64,000 nt of DNA from Kocuria flava (GTDB lineage: Bacteria; Actinomycetota; Actinomycetes; Actinomycetales; Micrococcaceae), in NCBI RefSeq assembly GCF_001482365.1, contig NZ_CP013254.1, forward strand, positions 1,922,001 to 1,986,000, given 5' to 3'. Made by a program: the position numbers and the translations under genes. Below are positions 1 to 8,963 of the stretch, piece by piece; position 1 is the stretch's first letter; each line of letters begins with the position of its first letter. Below the pieces are notes generated by a model. It was given only the letters and a program-made list of their open reading frames with translations. It searched no databases and was not told the origin of the DNA.

Positions 1-851
1 ACCCCATCAGCGAGGCCCAGGGCGTGCTGCGCGTGTCCCTGCTGCCGGGGCTGCTGGACGTGCTGCGGCGCAACACCTCCCGCGGTTTCCGCGACCTCGC
101 CCTGTACGAGCTGGGCCGGGTCTTCCGCCCGGGCGAGCAGGTGGGCTCGGCGGAGATCCCGCCCCTGGGCGCGCGGCCCGCCGAGGAGGTCCTCGCGCAG
201 CTCGAGGCGGGACTGCCCGCCCAGCCGCGCCACCTCGCGGCGGTGCTCGCCGGCCGGGACGCGGCCGAGGGCCCGTGGACGGCGCCGCGGGCGCTCGACT
301 GGCAGGACGCCCTGGACGCCGCCCGGCTGGCCGCCGAGGTCCTGGGCGTGGAGCTGACGGTGCGGCAGGGCACCCACCAGGCCTTCCACCCCGGCCGCAC
401 CGCGGTGCTGGCCACCGCGGACGGCACCCCCGCCGGCTACGCCGGGGAGCTGCACCCGAAGCTGGTCGCGGCCCAGGACCTGCCGGAGCGGACCGTGGCC
501 ATGGAGCTGAACCTCACCACGCTGCTCGCCGCGCGCGGGGGGGTCCGGCAGGCCCGGCCGATCTCCGGCTACCCGGCCGCCACGCAGGACGTCGCCCTCG
601 TCGTCGACGCCGCCGTCCCCGCGGGGGACCTGCACGAGGCGCTCGTCGAGGGCGCCGGGGAGCTGCTCGAGGACGTGCGCGTCTTCGACGTCTACCGGGG
701 CCCCGGCATCGAGGACGGCAAGAAGTCCGTGGCCTTCGCGCTGCGCTTCCGCGCCCCGGACCGCACCCTCACCGCCGAGGAGGCCTCCGCGGCCCGCGAG
801 GCGGCCGTGGCCGTCGCCGCCGAGCGCCACGGCGCGGTGCTGCGCGGCTGA
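1..851 (+). CDS. pheT: Phenylalanine-tRNA ligase beta subunit, C-terminal part (5' truncated)
   Basis: This is the 3' part of the beta subunit of the alpha2-beta2 enzyme that charges tRNA-Phe in the cytoplasm. The frame is open from base 3, where it already reads P-I-S-E-A-Q-G-V-L-R, the conserved stretch of the B7 catalytic-like core ahead of the LLPGLL motif. About 283 codons are present. The last ~95 residues, from ISGYPAATQDVALVV to the C-terminus, are the ferredoxin-fold anticodon-binding (FDX-ACB) domain with the usual DVYRG and KKSVAFALRFRAPDRTLT segments. The start and the tRNA-binding N-terminal domains lie outside the window. A strong hairpin follows 14 bases after the stop, so this ends a transcription unit. 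pheT directly before argC is the order known from M. tuberculosis, although here three genes intervene. Confidence 0.96.
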   Translation, partial: PISEAQGVLRVSLLPGLLDVLRRNTSRGFRDLALYELGRVFRPGEQVGSAEIPPLGARPAEEVLAQLEAGLPAQPRHLAAVLAGRDAAEGPWTAPRALDWQDALDAARLAAEVLGVELTVRQGTHQAFHPGRTAVLATADGTPAGYAGELHPKLVAAQDLPERTVAMELNLTTLLAARGGVRQARPISGYPAATQDVALVVDAAVPAGDLHEALVEGAGELLEDVRVFDVYRGPGIEDGKKSVAFALRFRAPDRTLTAEEASAAREAAVAVAAERHGAVLRG

Positions 852-864
852 GCACCGAGGCACG

Positions 865-905
865 CACGGGCGGCCCGTCCCCGGACCGGGGACGGGCCGC
901 CCGTG
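865..905 (+). terminator. Intrinsic terminator of pheT
   Basis: A perfect 20-bp inverted repeat (865-884 against 886-905) with a single unpaired base lies just downstream of pheT. There is no T-tract, as is usual for actinobacterial hairpin terminators. Confidence 0.85.
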
Positions 906-1030
906 CTCCCGGCCCCGGGGCGGGTAACACGGGGGCACACCCGGCGGGGGCCGGAGCGGACTTCGGTACTGTGGCCCCCGGGCGGGCCCCGCACCCCGCT
1001 TCCCCCCGACCTTTCGTCCAGGAGCTGAGC

Positions 1031-1663
1031 ATGACCGAGGAGACCACCGGACGGCGAGACCCCTTCTTCGCCTTCGACGACGAGACCGACGAGCGGCCGG
1101 AGGAGCCCGGGGAGGGCCGGCGCGGGCGGACCGTCGCGTGGAAGCCCATCGGCGTGGGCCTGCTGGGGCTGCTGCTGGGCCTCGTGCTCGCCGTCAGCGG
1201 CGCCCTGACCTGGGACGACTCCCGGCGGATCGCCGGCTATGCCGACCGCTCGTGGGTGGTCGGCGGGCAGTACCAGGACCTCACCAACGACCTGCGCACC
1301 AAGGACTACAACCCGGTCTACCGCGGCGTCCTGCCGGCGGACCCGGCGGTCGCCGAGCAGCCCTTCGACTCCGGGCTGGCCGACCCGCGGCCGGTGGAGC
1401 CGGGGGAGGAGATCGTCTTCCGCGGCACCCAGACCGGCTCCCGGGAGGACGACTTCCACGCGGAGGCCGACGCCCTGCTCGCCGTCGAGGACGGCACGCT
1501 GCAGGTCGTGGCCACCGACGAGGCCGGCGCCTACGGGGAGGGCATCACCGCCGGGACCGTGGCCTGGGAGCGGACCAAGGCCGCACTGCTCGTGCTCGGC
1601 GGACTGGCGGTCGCCGGTGCCGGGCTGTGGTGGGCCCGCCGCCTCTGGCTGCGCGGCGCCTGA
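1031..1663 (+). CDS. Small two-pass membrane protein of unknown function
   Basis: I do not recognise a family for this 210-residue protein. The ATG is preceded by AGGAG (1019-1023) at a good distance, which fixes the start. Residues 1-36 are acidic and Asp/Glu/Arg-rich, then a hydrophobic segment (about 39-58, VGLLGLLLGLVLAVSGALTW) enters the membrane. A ~110-residue middle part rich in Asp, Pro and Tyr follows and is probably outside the cell. A second hydrophobic segment (about 182-200) and a short basic tail end the protein. This layout resembles actinobacterial membrane proteins with an extracytoplasmic loop. It stands alone between two terminators, so it is probably its own transcription unit. 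No catalytic motif is visible. Confidence 0.72.
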   Translation: MTEETTGRRDPFFAFDDETDERPEEPGEGRRGRTVAWKPIGVGLLGLLLGLVLAVSGALTWDDSRRIAGYADRSWVVGGQYQDLTNDLRTKDYNPVYRGVLPADPAVAEQPFDSGLADPRPVEPGEEIVFRGTQTGSREDDFHAEADALLAVEDGTLQVVATDEAGAYGEGITAGTVAWERTKAALLVLGGLAVAGAGLWWARRLWLRGA

Positions 1664-1670
1664 GCCGGAC

Positions 1671-1723
1671 CGACGGGAACGGGCCCCGCAGGACACGACG
1701 TCCTGCGGGGCCCGTTCCCGTCG
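1671..1723. terminator. Bidirectional terminator between convergent genes
   Basis: A perfect 24-bp inverted repeat (1671-1694 against 1700-1723, 5-base loop) lies between the plus-strand membrane protein and the minus-strand peptidase. It can end transcription from either side. Confidence 0.88.
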
Positions 1724-1736
1724 GCGGCCGGGGCGC

Positions 1737-3104
1737 TCAGGGCAGCTCCGGCAGGGCCGGGCGCAGCAGCCAGGCGTCCAGCAGCGCGTCGAGCCCCGCC
1801 CAGCGCTCCCGGGGGGCGAAGCCCCGCAGGTGCTCCCGGAAGCCGTCCGTGCTCACCCAGGCGCCGCGGTGCACGCTCGCCCAGCTGCGCAGCACCTCCC
1901 GGAACACGGCGTCGCCGAGCTCCACGCGCAGCGCGTGGAGGGTCAGCGCCCCGCGCACGTAGACGACGTCGTCGAAGAGCCGCACGTGCCCGGGGTCCCC
2001 GATCACGAGGTCCTGGCGCATCCTCGACAGCGTCCGGTGGGCCTTCTCGGCGTGCCACCCGGCGGGGCGGCCCCCGGAGGCCTCCGACCAGATCCACTCG
2101 GCGTAGGAGGCGAAGCCCTCGTTGAGCCAGATGTCCCGCCAGGAGCCGAGCACGAGGCTGTTGCCGAACCACTGGTGGGCCAGCTCGTGGGCCACGAGCC
2201 GCTGCTCCTCCCAGTCCGTGCCGAGCTGGTTCTTGCCGAACACCGAGCAGGAGTGGCACTCGAAGGGGTCCTCGAGCGAGGTGTCGACCACCACGGCCGT
2301 GTAGCTGGGGAAGGGATAGGGGCCGAACCACTCGGCGAAGACCTCCAGCATCCGGCCCTGGTCGGCGAAGGTCCGCTCGGCCTTCTTGCGCCGCTTCTTC
2401 GCCACCACGAGCAGCTGGGGCACCCGCGAGCCGGTGAGCTCGACCCGCTGGAACGGACCGACCGCCACCGTGGCCAGGTAGGGCGGCAGCGGGTCCGGGG
2501 AGACGAACACCCAGGTGCGCTCGCCGTCGTCCTCGGTCACGGACTCGAGCTCGCCGCTGGCGTGGACGGTGTAGTCCTCGTCGGCGCGCACGGTGATCCG
2601 GAACGTCGCCCGGTGCGAGGGGTGGTCCACGCACGGGAACCACGTCGACGCGCCCGTGGGCTGGCCCGCGACCACGGCCCCGTCGTCCAGCTCGGTCCAG
2701 CCGACCTCCCCCCACGGGCCGTCGGTGCACTCGGGCCAGCCCTCGTAGGAGACCGTGACGGTGAACCGGTCCCCGGCGGCCACCGGCCGCGGCAGCGCCA
2801 CGACCAGGCGGGAGCCGTGGTGGCGGGCCTCGGCCCGCCGGCCGCCGAGCAGCCCGCCGAGCCCGCCGGTGCTCACGCGCACCTCGGTCACGGCCAGCTC
2901 CGTGAGGTCGAGCTCGACCCGGTCGGTGGCCCGCAGCGCGCGGCAGGACAGGGCCGCCCGGGCCTCCAGGCCGTTGTCCTCGACGTCGTAGTCGAGGAAG
3001 AGGTCGTAGTGCTCCACCGTCACCGCGGTGCACCCCACCCCGGGGGTGTAGGGATCGGGCGCGCCGTCGGCGCCGAGGAAGCGGTGGGCCGTGGCGGTGC
3101 TCAC
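1737..3104 (-). CDS. M1 family zinc metallopeptidase (aminopeptidase N-like, short form)
   Basis: This is a 455-residue protein with the gluzincin signature VAHELAHQW at about residues 300-307 and the third zinc ligand Glu in NEGFASYAE at about 325. That gives the HExxH-x18-E spacing typical of M1 peptidases. Residues ~15-200 form the N-terminal beta domain, including the VDHPSHRATF segment. The large C-terminal domains of full PepN (about 850 residues) are absent, which is normal for a common actinobacterial short class. The canonical GxMEN exopeptidase motif is not evident; the sequence before the zinc site reads CHSCSVFGKN, so substrate specificity is uncertain. The GTG at 3104 overlaps the TGA of the upstream oxidoreductase by 4 bases, indicating translational coupling. 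A much longer open frame continues upstream but is the antisense shadow of that gene. Confidence 0.88.
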   Translation of the reverse strand: MSTATAHRFLGADGAPDPYTPGVGCTAVTVEHYDLFLDYDVEDNGLEARAALSCRALRATDRVELDLTELAVTEVRVSTGGLGGLLGGRRAEARHHGSRLVVALPRPVAAGDRFTVTVSYEGWPECTDGPWGEVGWTELDDGAVVAGQPTGASTWFPCVDHPSHRATFRITVRADEDYTVHASGELESVTEDDGERTWVFVSPDPLPPYLATVAVGPFQRVELTGSRVPQLLVVAKKRRKKAERTFADQGRMLEVFAEWFGPYPFPSYTAVVVDTSLEDPFECHSCSVFGKNQLGTDWEEQRLVAHELAHQWFGNSLVLGSWRDIWLNEGFASYAEWIWSEASGGRPAGWHAEKAHRTLSRMRQDLVIGDPGHVRLFDDVVYVRGALTLHALRVELGDAVFREVLRSWASVHRGAWVSTDGFREHLRGFAPRERWAGLDALLDAWLLRPALPELP

Positions 3105-4069
3105 GGGACCAGCAGCAGCTTGCCCTGGGCGGTGCGCGACTGCAGCACCTCGTGCGCGCGCCGGGCCTCGGCCAGGGGGAAGGTCCCGGCGACCCGCACG
3201 CTCAGGGTGCCCTCGAGCACGGCGTCGAAGAGCTCCCCGGCCCGCCAGCTGCGCTCCTTCTCGTCGCGCAGGTAGTCGTTGAGCGTCGGGCGGGTGACGT
3301 AGAGGGATCCGTTCTGCGCCAGGCGCTGCAGGTCGAAGGGCGGGACCTGCCCGGAGGAGCCGCCGAAGAGCACGAGCGTGCCGCGGGCGCGCAGGGCCGT
3401 GAGCGACTCGTCGAAGGTGTCCCTGCCCACCGAGTCGTAGACGACGTCCGCGCCGCGCCCGTCCGTCAGCTCCCGGACCCGGGCGGCGAAGCCCTCGTAG
3501 CCGACGAGGACCTCGTCGGCCCCGAGCGAGCGCGCGGTGCGCGCCTTCTCCTCCGAGCCGACCAGGGCGACCACGGTGGCCCCCTGCCGCTTGAGCAGCT
3601 GGACCGCCAGCCCGCCCACGCCGCCGGCGGCGGCGGTGAGCACGGCCACGTCCCCCTCCTGCACCGGGTGCGTGGAGCGCACGAGGTAGTGGGCGGTCAG
3701 CCCCTGCAGCGGGATCGCGGCGGCGACCTCGTCCGGGATCCCCGCCGGCACGCGCAGCGCCTTGTCGGCGTCCACCACGAACGCGTCGGCGTAGGTGCGG
3801 GCGGCCTGCGAGGTCGTGACGCGGTCGCCGAGGGCGAAGTGCTCGACGCCCTCGCCCACGGCCGTGACCGTGCCGGCGCCCTCGCTGCCCGGGGTGAAGG
3901 GGTGCTCGACGGGGTAGATCCCCTCGCGCTGGTAGACCTCGATGAAGTTCACCCCCGCCGCGCTCGTGCGCACGAGCAGCTGGCCCGGTCCGGGCTCGGG
4001 GTCCGGGCGCTCGCCGAGGGCGAGCACCTCGGGACCTCCGGGCCGGTCGACGATCACGCTGCGAACCAT
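3101..4069 (-). CDS. Zinc-independent quinone oxidoreductase (MDR family, Qor-like)
   Basis: This 322-residue protein belongs to the medium-chain dehydrogenase/reductase superfamily. Members reduce quinones or other carbonyl/alkene substrates with NADPH in the cytoplasm. It has the GroES-like N-terminal half (NFIEVYQREGIYP and TPGSEGAGTV segments) and a Rossmann half with AAAGGVGGLAVQLLK at about 140-155. The zinc ligands of alcohol dehydrogenases are absent, matching the quinone reductase branch. The ATG at 4069 is preceded on the minus strand by GGAGGT about 8 bases upstream, which decides the start over longer alternatives. The gene leads a two-gene unit with the M1 peptidase. The biological substrate cannot be told from sequence. 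Confidence 0.9.
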   Translation of the reverse strand: MVRSVIVDRPGGPEVLALGERPDPEPGPGQLLVRTSAAGVNFIEVYQREGIYPVEHPFTPGSEGAGTVTAVGEGVEHFALGDRVTTSQAARTYADAFVVDADKALRVPAGIPDEVAAAIPLQGLTAHYLVRSTHPVQEGDVAVLTAAAGGVGGLAVQLLKRQGATVVALVGSEEKARTARSLGADEVLVGYEGFAARVRELTDGRGADVVYDSVGRDTFDESLTALRARGTLVLFGGSSGQVPPFDLQRLAQNGSLYVTRPTLNDYLRDEKERSWRAGELFDAVLEGTLSVRVAGTFPLAEARRAHEVLQSRTAQGKLLLVP

Positions 4070-4350
4070 GGTGGGGCACCTCCGGGGCCTCGGGAACGGG
4101 GACTCGTGGCCCATCGTAGGCCCCGGCCGGGCCCGCGCCGGGCCCGCGGCGCCGGAGGCCGGGGCCCCACAAGTGGGGATAGCCGGGCCTCCGTCACGAA
4201 GTCCTGTTCGCAGTCGGGAAGCGTAGATTGGACGGCAACCGTCCGGGGGGACGCGCACGGGGCGGGAGCGGCCGGAGCGGGGCCACCGGGCAGGAGCGCC
4301 GCGCCGGAGGGGACCGCGCACGGCCGGGCCGCCCGTCCGCCTCGAGATGG

Positions 4351-4381
4351 TGCATAATTATTGATCACCGTGCATAACTTT
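4351..4381 (+). promoter_or_regulatory. Putative ArgR operator (two ARG-box-like elements) at argC
   Basis: TGCATAAT at 4351 and TGCATAAC at 4371 repeat with an exact 20-base period. Known ARG boxes come as pairs of ~18-bp sites about two helical turns apart, bound by the ArgR hexamer. The same 20-base arrangement recurs upstream of argG. The pair covers the presumed -35 region of argC, so bound ArgR would block the polymerase. The operator role is inferred from this layout. Confidence 0.72.
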
Positions 4382-4391
4382 GAGTTAGAGT
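4361..4391 (+). promoter_or_regulatory. Putative leaderless promoter of the argC operon
   Basis: A -10-like TAGAGT (4386-4391) is followed by exactly 7 bases and then the ATG of argC at 4399. TTGATC (4361-4366) is a possible -35 with a long 19-base spacer. No Shine-Dalgarno fits this ATG well, which agrees with a leaderless mRNA. Confidence 0.6.
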
Positions 4392-4398
4392 GGGGGAC

Positions 4399-5448
4399 AT
4401 GACGTTCAGCGCAGCAGTGTCGGGGGCATCGGGGTACGCCGGGGGAGAGGTCCTGCGGATCCTCGCCGGCCACCCGGAGATCGAGATCGGGGCCGTGGGG
4501 GCCCACTCCAACGCCGGTCAGCGGCTCGGGGAGGTGCAGCCGCACCTGCACTCCCTCGCGGACCGGGTGCTCGTGGGCACCACCGCCGAGAACCTCGCCG
4601 GCCACGACGTCGTCTTCCTGGCCCTGCCGCACGGTGCCTCCGCGGAGATCGCCGCCCAGCTGCCGCCGGAGACCGTGGTGATCGACGCCGGGGCCGACCA
4701 CCGGCTGGAGAGCGCCGAGGCCTGGGAGCAGTTCTACGGCTCGGCGCACGCCGGGACGTGGCCCTACGGACTGCCCGAGCTGCTCGTGGGCACCGACGGC
4801 GCGCGCCAGCGCGAGCGGCTGCGCGAGGCCACGCGCATCGCCGTGCCCGGCTGCTACCCGACGGGCTCGCTGCTGGCCCTCGCCCCCGGCTTCGCCGCCG
4901 GCCTGCTCGAGCCGGAGGACGTCGTGATCGTCGCCGCCTCCGGGACCTCGGGCGCCGGCAAGGCCGTCAAGCCGCACCTGCTGGGCTCGGAGGTCATGGG
5001 CTCCATGTCCCCCTACGGCGTCGGCGGCGTCCACCGGCACACCCCCGAGATCGAGCAGGGGCTCGCGCGCGCGGCCGGGGAACCGGTGCGGATCTCCTTC
5101 ACCCCCACCCTGGCGCCGATGCCCCGCGGCATCCTCACCACCGCCACCGCCCGCGTCGCCGAGGGCGTCACCGCCGCCCAGCTGCGCGAGGCGTGGGAGG
5201 AGGCCTACGCGGCCGAGACCTTCGTGCGGGTGCTGCCCGAGGGCCAGTGGCCCGCGACGAAGTCGGTGGCCGGGTCCAACCACGTCCAGCTGCAGCTGGC
5301 GCTCGACCCGCGCGCCGGGCGCGTGGTCGTCTCGTGCGCCGTCGACAACCTCGTCAAGGGCACCGCCGGCGGTGCGGTGCAGTCCATGAACCTCGCCCTG
5401 GGGCTGCCCGAGGGCACCGGCCTGAACCTGCAAGGAGTCGCACCGTGA
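4399..5448 (+). CDS. argC: N-acetyl-gamma-glutamyl-phosphate reductase
   Basis: ArgC reduces N-acetylglutamyl-5-phosphate to the semialdehyde with NADPH, the third step of arginine synthesis. The 349-residue protein starts with the Rossmann motif GASGYAGGEVLRIL (about 10-23). It carries the active-site cysteine in the AVPGCYPTGS signature (about 150-159) and the conserved HRHTPEIEQ segment. ATG 4399 is preferred over the in-frame GTG at 4390 because it lies 7 bases after the presumed -10 box. The stop overlaps the GTG of argJ by 4 bases. It is the first gene of argCJBDFR and is presumably repressed by ArgR through the upstream elements. Confidence 0.95.
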   Translation: MTFSAAVSGASGYAGGEVLRILAGHPEIEIGAVGAHSNAGQRLGEVQPHLHSLADRVLVGTTAENLAGHDVVFLALPHGASAEIAAQLPPETVVIDAGADHRLESAEAWEQFYGSAHAGTWPYGLPELLVGTDGARQRERLREATRIAVPGCYPTGSLLALAPGFAAGLLEPEDVVIVAASGTSGAGKAVKPHLLGSEVMGSMSPYGVGGVHRHTPEIEQGLARAAGEPVRISFTPTLAPMPRGILTTATARVAEGVTAAQLREAWEEAYAAETFVRVLPEGQWPATKSVAGSNHVQLQLALDPRAGRVVVSCAVDNLVKGTAGGAVQSMNLALGLPEGTGLNLQGVAP

Positions 5449-6659
5449 GAGCCTACCCGTCCCAGAACCCCGCCGGGACGCTGACCATCGACACGGCCCG
5501 CGGCGTGACCGCGGCCCGCGGCTTCCGCGCCTCCGGCACCACCGCCGGTTTCAAGGACTCCGGCACCCCCGACCTCGCGCTCGTCGTCAACGACGGCCCC
5601 CAGCACGCGGTCGCCGCCGTCTACACGACCAACCGGATCAGCGCCGCCCCCGTCCAGTGGTCCCGGGCCGTCACCGCCGACGGGAGGGCCACCGCCGTGG
5701 TGCTCAACTCCGGCGGGGCCAACGCGTGCACCGGGGCCCAGGGGTTCCAGGCCGCCCACCGCACCGCCGAGCTCGTGGGCGAGGCGCTGGGCACCGGCGC
5801 CGGCGACGTCGTCGTGTGCTCCACCGGGCTCATCGGCGTCCAGCTGCCCATGGACGTCATGGAGGCCGGGCTGGCCCCCGCCGTCGAGGCGCTCGCCGAC
5901 GACGCCGCCGCCGGGGTGGCCGCCGCCCGGGCGATCATGACCACCGACTCCGTCCCGAAGCTCGCCGCCCACGAGGGCGGGGGCTGGACGGTCGCGGGCA
6001 TGGCCAAGGGCGCGGGCATGCTGGCCCCCGGCCTGGCCACGATGCTCGTGGTGCTCACCACCGACGCCGAGGTCTCCTCCGACGCCCTCCAGTGGGCGCT
6101 GCAGGACGCCGTGAAGGTCACCTTCAACCGCACCGACTCCGACGGCTGCATGTCCACGAACGACACCGTGGTCCTGCTCGCCTCGGGCGCCTCGGGGGTC
6201 CGCCCGGACGAGTTCGAGTTCGGCCAGGCCGTCACGGCCGTGTGCCACTCCCTGGCCCAGCAGCTGATCCACGACGCCGAGGGCGCCGCGCACGACATCG
6301 AGATCACCACCGTCAACGCGGTCACCGAGTCCCAGGCCGAGGACGTCAGCCGCAGCGTGGCCCGCTCCAACCTGTTCAAGACCGCGATCTTCGGCAACGA
6401 CCCCAACTGGGGTCGTGTGCTCTCCGCGGTCGGCACCACGGACGCCGCGTTCGACCCGGACCGCATCGACGTGACCATCAACGGCGTCACGGTCTGCCGC
6501 GACGGCGCCATCGGGGACGCGCGCGAGGGCGTGGACCTGGCCGCCGACCGCCGCGTCACCGTGCTGATCGACCTCAAGGCCGGCGACGCCGACGCCACCG
6601 TCTGGACCAACGACCTCACCCACGACTACGTCGAGGAGAACAGCGCCTACTCGACCTGA
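5445..6659 (+). CDS. argJ: Glutamate N-acetyltransferase / amino-acid acetyltransferase (bifunctional)
   Basis: ArgJ recycles the acetyl group by transferring it from N-acetylornithine to glutamate, and many members also use acetyl-CoA. The 404-residue precursor cuts itself into alpha and beta chains. The cleavage site is visible in KGAGMLAPGLATML, with Thr199 as the new N-terminal nucleophile. Other signatures are NSGGANACTG and the FGNDPNWGRV segment near the C-terminus. The GTG start overlaps the argC stop (GTGA), and AAGGAG (5432-5437) supports it. Presence of ArgJ means the operon uses the cyclic acetyl pathway, so no ArgE-type deacetylase is needed. Confidence 0.96.
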   Translation: MRAYPSQNPAGTLTIDTARGVTAARGFRASGTTAGFKDSGTPDLALVVNDGPQHAVAAVYTTNRISAAPVQWSRAVTADGRATAVVLNSGGANACTGAQGFQAAHRTAELVGEALGTGAGDVVVCSTGLIGVQLPMDVMEAGLAPAVEALADDAAAGVAAARAIMTTDSVPKLAAHEGGGWTVAGMAKGAGMLAPGLATMLVVLTTDAEVSSDALQWALQDAVKVTFNRTDSDGCMSTNDTVVLLASGASGVRPDEFEFGQAVTAVCHSLAQQLIHDAEGAAHDIEITTVNAVTESQAEDVSRSVARSNLFKTAIFGNDPNWGRVLSAVGTTDAAFDPDRIDVTINGVTVCRDGAIGDAREGVDLAADRRVTVLIDLKAGDADATVWTNDLTHDYVEENSAYST

Positions 6660-6719
6660 GCCGGCCCCCGGCGCCGGCACCGGCGCCCCGGAGCCCGCAC
6701 GACGACGCGCAGGAGAGAG

Positions 6720-7649
6720 ATGACCCACCCCACCGCACCCACCGCCGGGCCCGCCGTCCAGGACCGGGCCGCCGTCCTGCTCGAGGCGCTGCCGTGGATC
6801 CGGCGCCACGCCGGGACCGTCATGGTGTTCAAGTACGGCGGCAACGCCATGGTCTCGGAGCCGCTGCGGCAGGCCTTCGCCGAGGACATGGTGCTGCTGC
6901 ACCACCTGGGCGTCCACCCCGTCGTCGTCCACGGGGGCGGGCCGCAGATCAACCGCATGCTCGAGCGCCTCGGGATCGCCTCCGAGTTCCGCGGCGGGCT
7001 GCGGGTGACCTCCCGGGAGGCCCTCGAGGCCATCCGCATGGTCCTCACCGGCCAGGTCCAGCGGGAGCTCGTCTCGCTGCTCAACGCCACCGGCCCCTAC
7101 GCGGTGGGCCTGTCGGGGGAGGACGCGCGCCTGTTCGGGGCCGTCCGGCGCGGGACCGTCGTCGACGGCGAGGAGGTCGACCTCGGCTGGGTGGGCGAGG
7201 TCGTCGCCGTCGACCCCGCACCCGTGCGCCAGCTGCTGGACGCCGGGCGCATCCCGGTGATCTCCTCGGTGGCCCCCGAGGTCGACGGCGGGGGCGAGCC
7301 CACCGGCGAGGTCCTCAACGTCAACGCCGACACCGCCGCCGCGGCCGTCGCGGTCGCCCTGGGCGCCGAGGCGTTCGTGGCGCTGACCGACGTCGAGGGC
7401 CTCTACGCCGACTGGCCGGACCGCGACTCGCTGATTTCCTCCCTGACCGCCGGGCAGCTGCGCGAGCTCCTGCCCGGGCTGCAGTCGGGGATGATCCCCA
7501 AGATGGAGGCCGCCCTGCGCGCGGTCGAGGGCGGGGCCCGCCGGGCGGCGATCGTCGACGGCCGCGTCCCGCACGCCTGCCTGCTCGAGATCTTCCCGGG
7601 CGCCCGCACCGGCACCCAGCTCATCCCCGACGACGGAGTCCTCCCATGA
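6720..7649 (+). CDS. argB: Acetylglutamate kinase
   Basis: ArgB phosphorylates N-acetylglutamate with ATP, the usual feedback-controlled step of the pathway. The 309-residue protein has the amino-acid kinase motifs FKYGGNAM (about 37-44), VHGGGPQIN (about 63-71) and DVEGLYADWPD (about 223-233). Pathways using ArgJ generally have an arginine-sensitive ArgB with an N-terminal helix, and a ~25-residue extension is present here; sensitivity itself is inferred. The ATG follows AGGAG with a short 4-base spacing. The 60-base gap to argJ is the largest inside the operon. The stop overlaps the start of argD (ATGA). Confidence 0.95.
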   Translation: MTHPTAPTAGPAVQDRAAVLLEALPWIRRHAGTVMVFKYGGNAMVSEPLRQAFAEDMVLLHHLGVHPVVVHGGGPQINRMLERLGIASEFRGGLRVTSREALEAIRMVLTGQVQRELVSLLNATGPYAVGLSGEDARLFGAVRRGTVVDGEEVDLGWVGEVVAVDPAPVRQLLDAGRIPVISSVAPEVDGGGEPTGEVLNVNADTAAAAVAVALGAEAFVALTDVEGLYADWPDRDSLISSLTAGQLRELLPGLQSGMIPKMEAALRAVEGGARRAAIVDGRVPHACLLEIFPGARTGTQLIPDDGVLP

Positions 7650-8956
7650 CCGCCATCCACCGCACCGACACCACCGCGCAGCAGTCCCTGCTCGGGGAGT
7701 ACGCCGAGTCCCTGCTGGGGGTCTTCGGCACGCCCTCGCTCGTGCTGACCTCCGGCCGGGGGGCCGTGGTCACCGACGCCGACGGCAGGGACTACCTCGA
7801 CCTGCTCGCCGGGATCGCCGTCAACGCCCTGGGCCACGCCCACCCGCGCTGGGTCGAGGCCGTCACCCGGCAGCTCGGGACCCTCGGGCACGTCTCGAAC
7901 TTCTTCACCTCCCCCCAGCAGATCGCCCTGGCGGGCAAGCTGCTGCAGCTGGCCGGCGCCCCCGCCGGCTCCCACGTGTTCTTCGCGAACTCCGGCACCG
8001 AGGCCAACGAGGCCGCCTTCAAGCTCGCCCGGCGCAGCGGCCGGGAGCGCCCGGGGCCCGACGGCCGTCCGCGCACCACGGTCCTGGCCCTGGAGTCCGG
8101 CTTCCACGGGCGCACCATGGGCGCCCTGGCCCTCACCGCGAAGGAGGCCTACCGAGAGCCCTTCGAGCCGCTGCCGGGCGGGGTCCGGCACATCCCCGCC
8201 ACGCTCGAGGCCCTCGAGGAGCACCTCGACGACACGGTCTCCGCCCTCGTCGTGGAGCCGATCCAGGGCGAGGCCGGCGTCCTGGGGCTGCCCGAGGGCT
8301 ACCTGCGCCGCGCCCGCGAGCTGACCCGCGAGCACGGCGCGCTGCTGGTCGTCGACGAGGTCCAGACCGGCATCGGGCGCACCGGCCGGTGGTTCGCGTC
8401 CTCCGCCGAGCTCTCCGGCGAGGACCTGCCGGACGCCATCACCCTGGCCAAGGGGCTCGGCGGGGGCTTTCCCGTCGGGGCCCTGCTCACCATCGGCGCG
8501 GAGGTCTCCGGGCTGCTCACCGCCGGCCAGCACGGGACGACCTTCGGCGGCAACCCGCCGGCGACCGCCGCCGGGCTGGCGACCGTGCTCATCATCGAGG
8601 AGGACGGCCTGCTGGCCAACGCCCGCGAGGTCGGGGCGCTGCTGGGCGAGGGCCTGGCCGCCGTCCCCGGCGTGTCCGCCGTGCGCCAGCACGGCCTGCT
8701 CATCGGCGCCGACCTCGAGGTCCCCGAGGGGGTGCAGGTCCCGTGGGCCCCCGCCGTCGTCGAGGCCGCCCGCCGGGCGGGGTTCCTCGTCAACGCCCCC
8801 GGGCCGCGGACCCTGCGCCTGGCCCCGCCGCTGATCCTCACCCCCGAGCAGGCGCGCTCCTTCCTCGCCGCCCTGCCCGGCATCCTGTCCGACGCCGCCG
8901 CCGCCGTCGCCTCCCCCGGCGCGGCGCCCGGTGCCAGCACCCCGAAAGAAGCCTGA
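7646..8956 (+). CDS. argD: Acetylornithine aminotransferase
   Basis: ArgD is a PLP enzyme of the class-III aminotransferases. It converts N-acetylglutamate semialdehyde plus glutamate to N-acetylornithine. The 436-residue protein shows SGTEANEAAFKLAR (about 115-128), the FHGRTMGAL segment, the VVDEVQTGIGRTG motif with the PLP-ring aspartate, and the Schiff-base lysine at about residue 269 in LAKGLGGGFPVGA. An Ala/Pro/Gly-rich tail of about 20 residues ends the protein. The start overlaps argB by 4 bases. Confidence 0.95.
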   Translation: MTAIHRTDTTAQQSLLGEYAESLLGVFGTPSLVLTSGRGAVVTDADGRDYLDLLAGIAVNALGHAHPRWVEAVTRQLGTLGHVSNFFTSPQQIALAGKLLQLAGAPAGSHVFFANSGTEANEAAFKLARRSGRERPGPDGRPRTTVLALESGFHGRTMGALALTAKEAYREPFEPLPGGVRHIPATLEALEEHLDDTVSALVVEPIQGEAGVLGLPEGYLRRARELTREHGALLVVDEVQTGIGRTGRWFASSAELSGEDLPDAITLAKGLGGGFPVGALLTIGAEVSGLLTAGQHGTTFGGNPPATAAGLATVLIIEEDGLLANAREVGALLGEGLAAVPGVSAVRQHGLLIGADLEVPEGVQVPWAPAVVEAARRAGFLVNAPGPRTLRLAPPLILTPEQARSFLAALPGILSDAAAAVASPGAAPGASTPKEA

Positions 8957-8963
8957 CCTCCCC

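Larger units (their letters stand above)
4070..4398. other. Divergent intergenic region between quinone reductase and argC
   Basis: This 329-base non-coding stretch is GC-rich except for an AT-rich island at 4347-4391 directly before argC. That island holds the argC promoter and ARG-box-like elements described separately. No convincing gene is seen in the rest. Confidence 0.7.

Noticed and set aside
1737..4172. Single 811-codon minus-strand frame spanning the peptidase and oxidoreductase region
   Set aside because: Only the part up to the GTG at 3104 has family motifs. The rest is antisense to the oxidoreductase gene's own frame and is Arg/Gly/Pro-rich nonsense typical of high-GC shadows.
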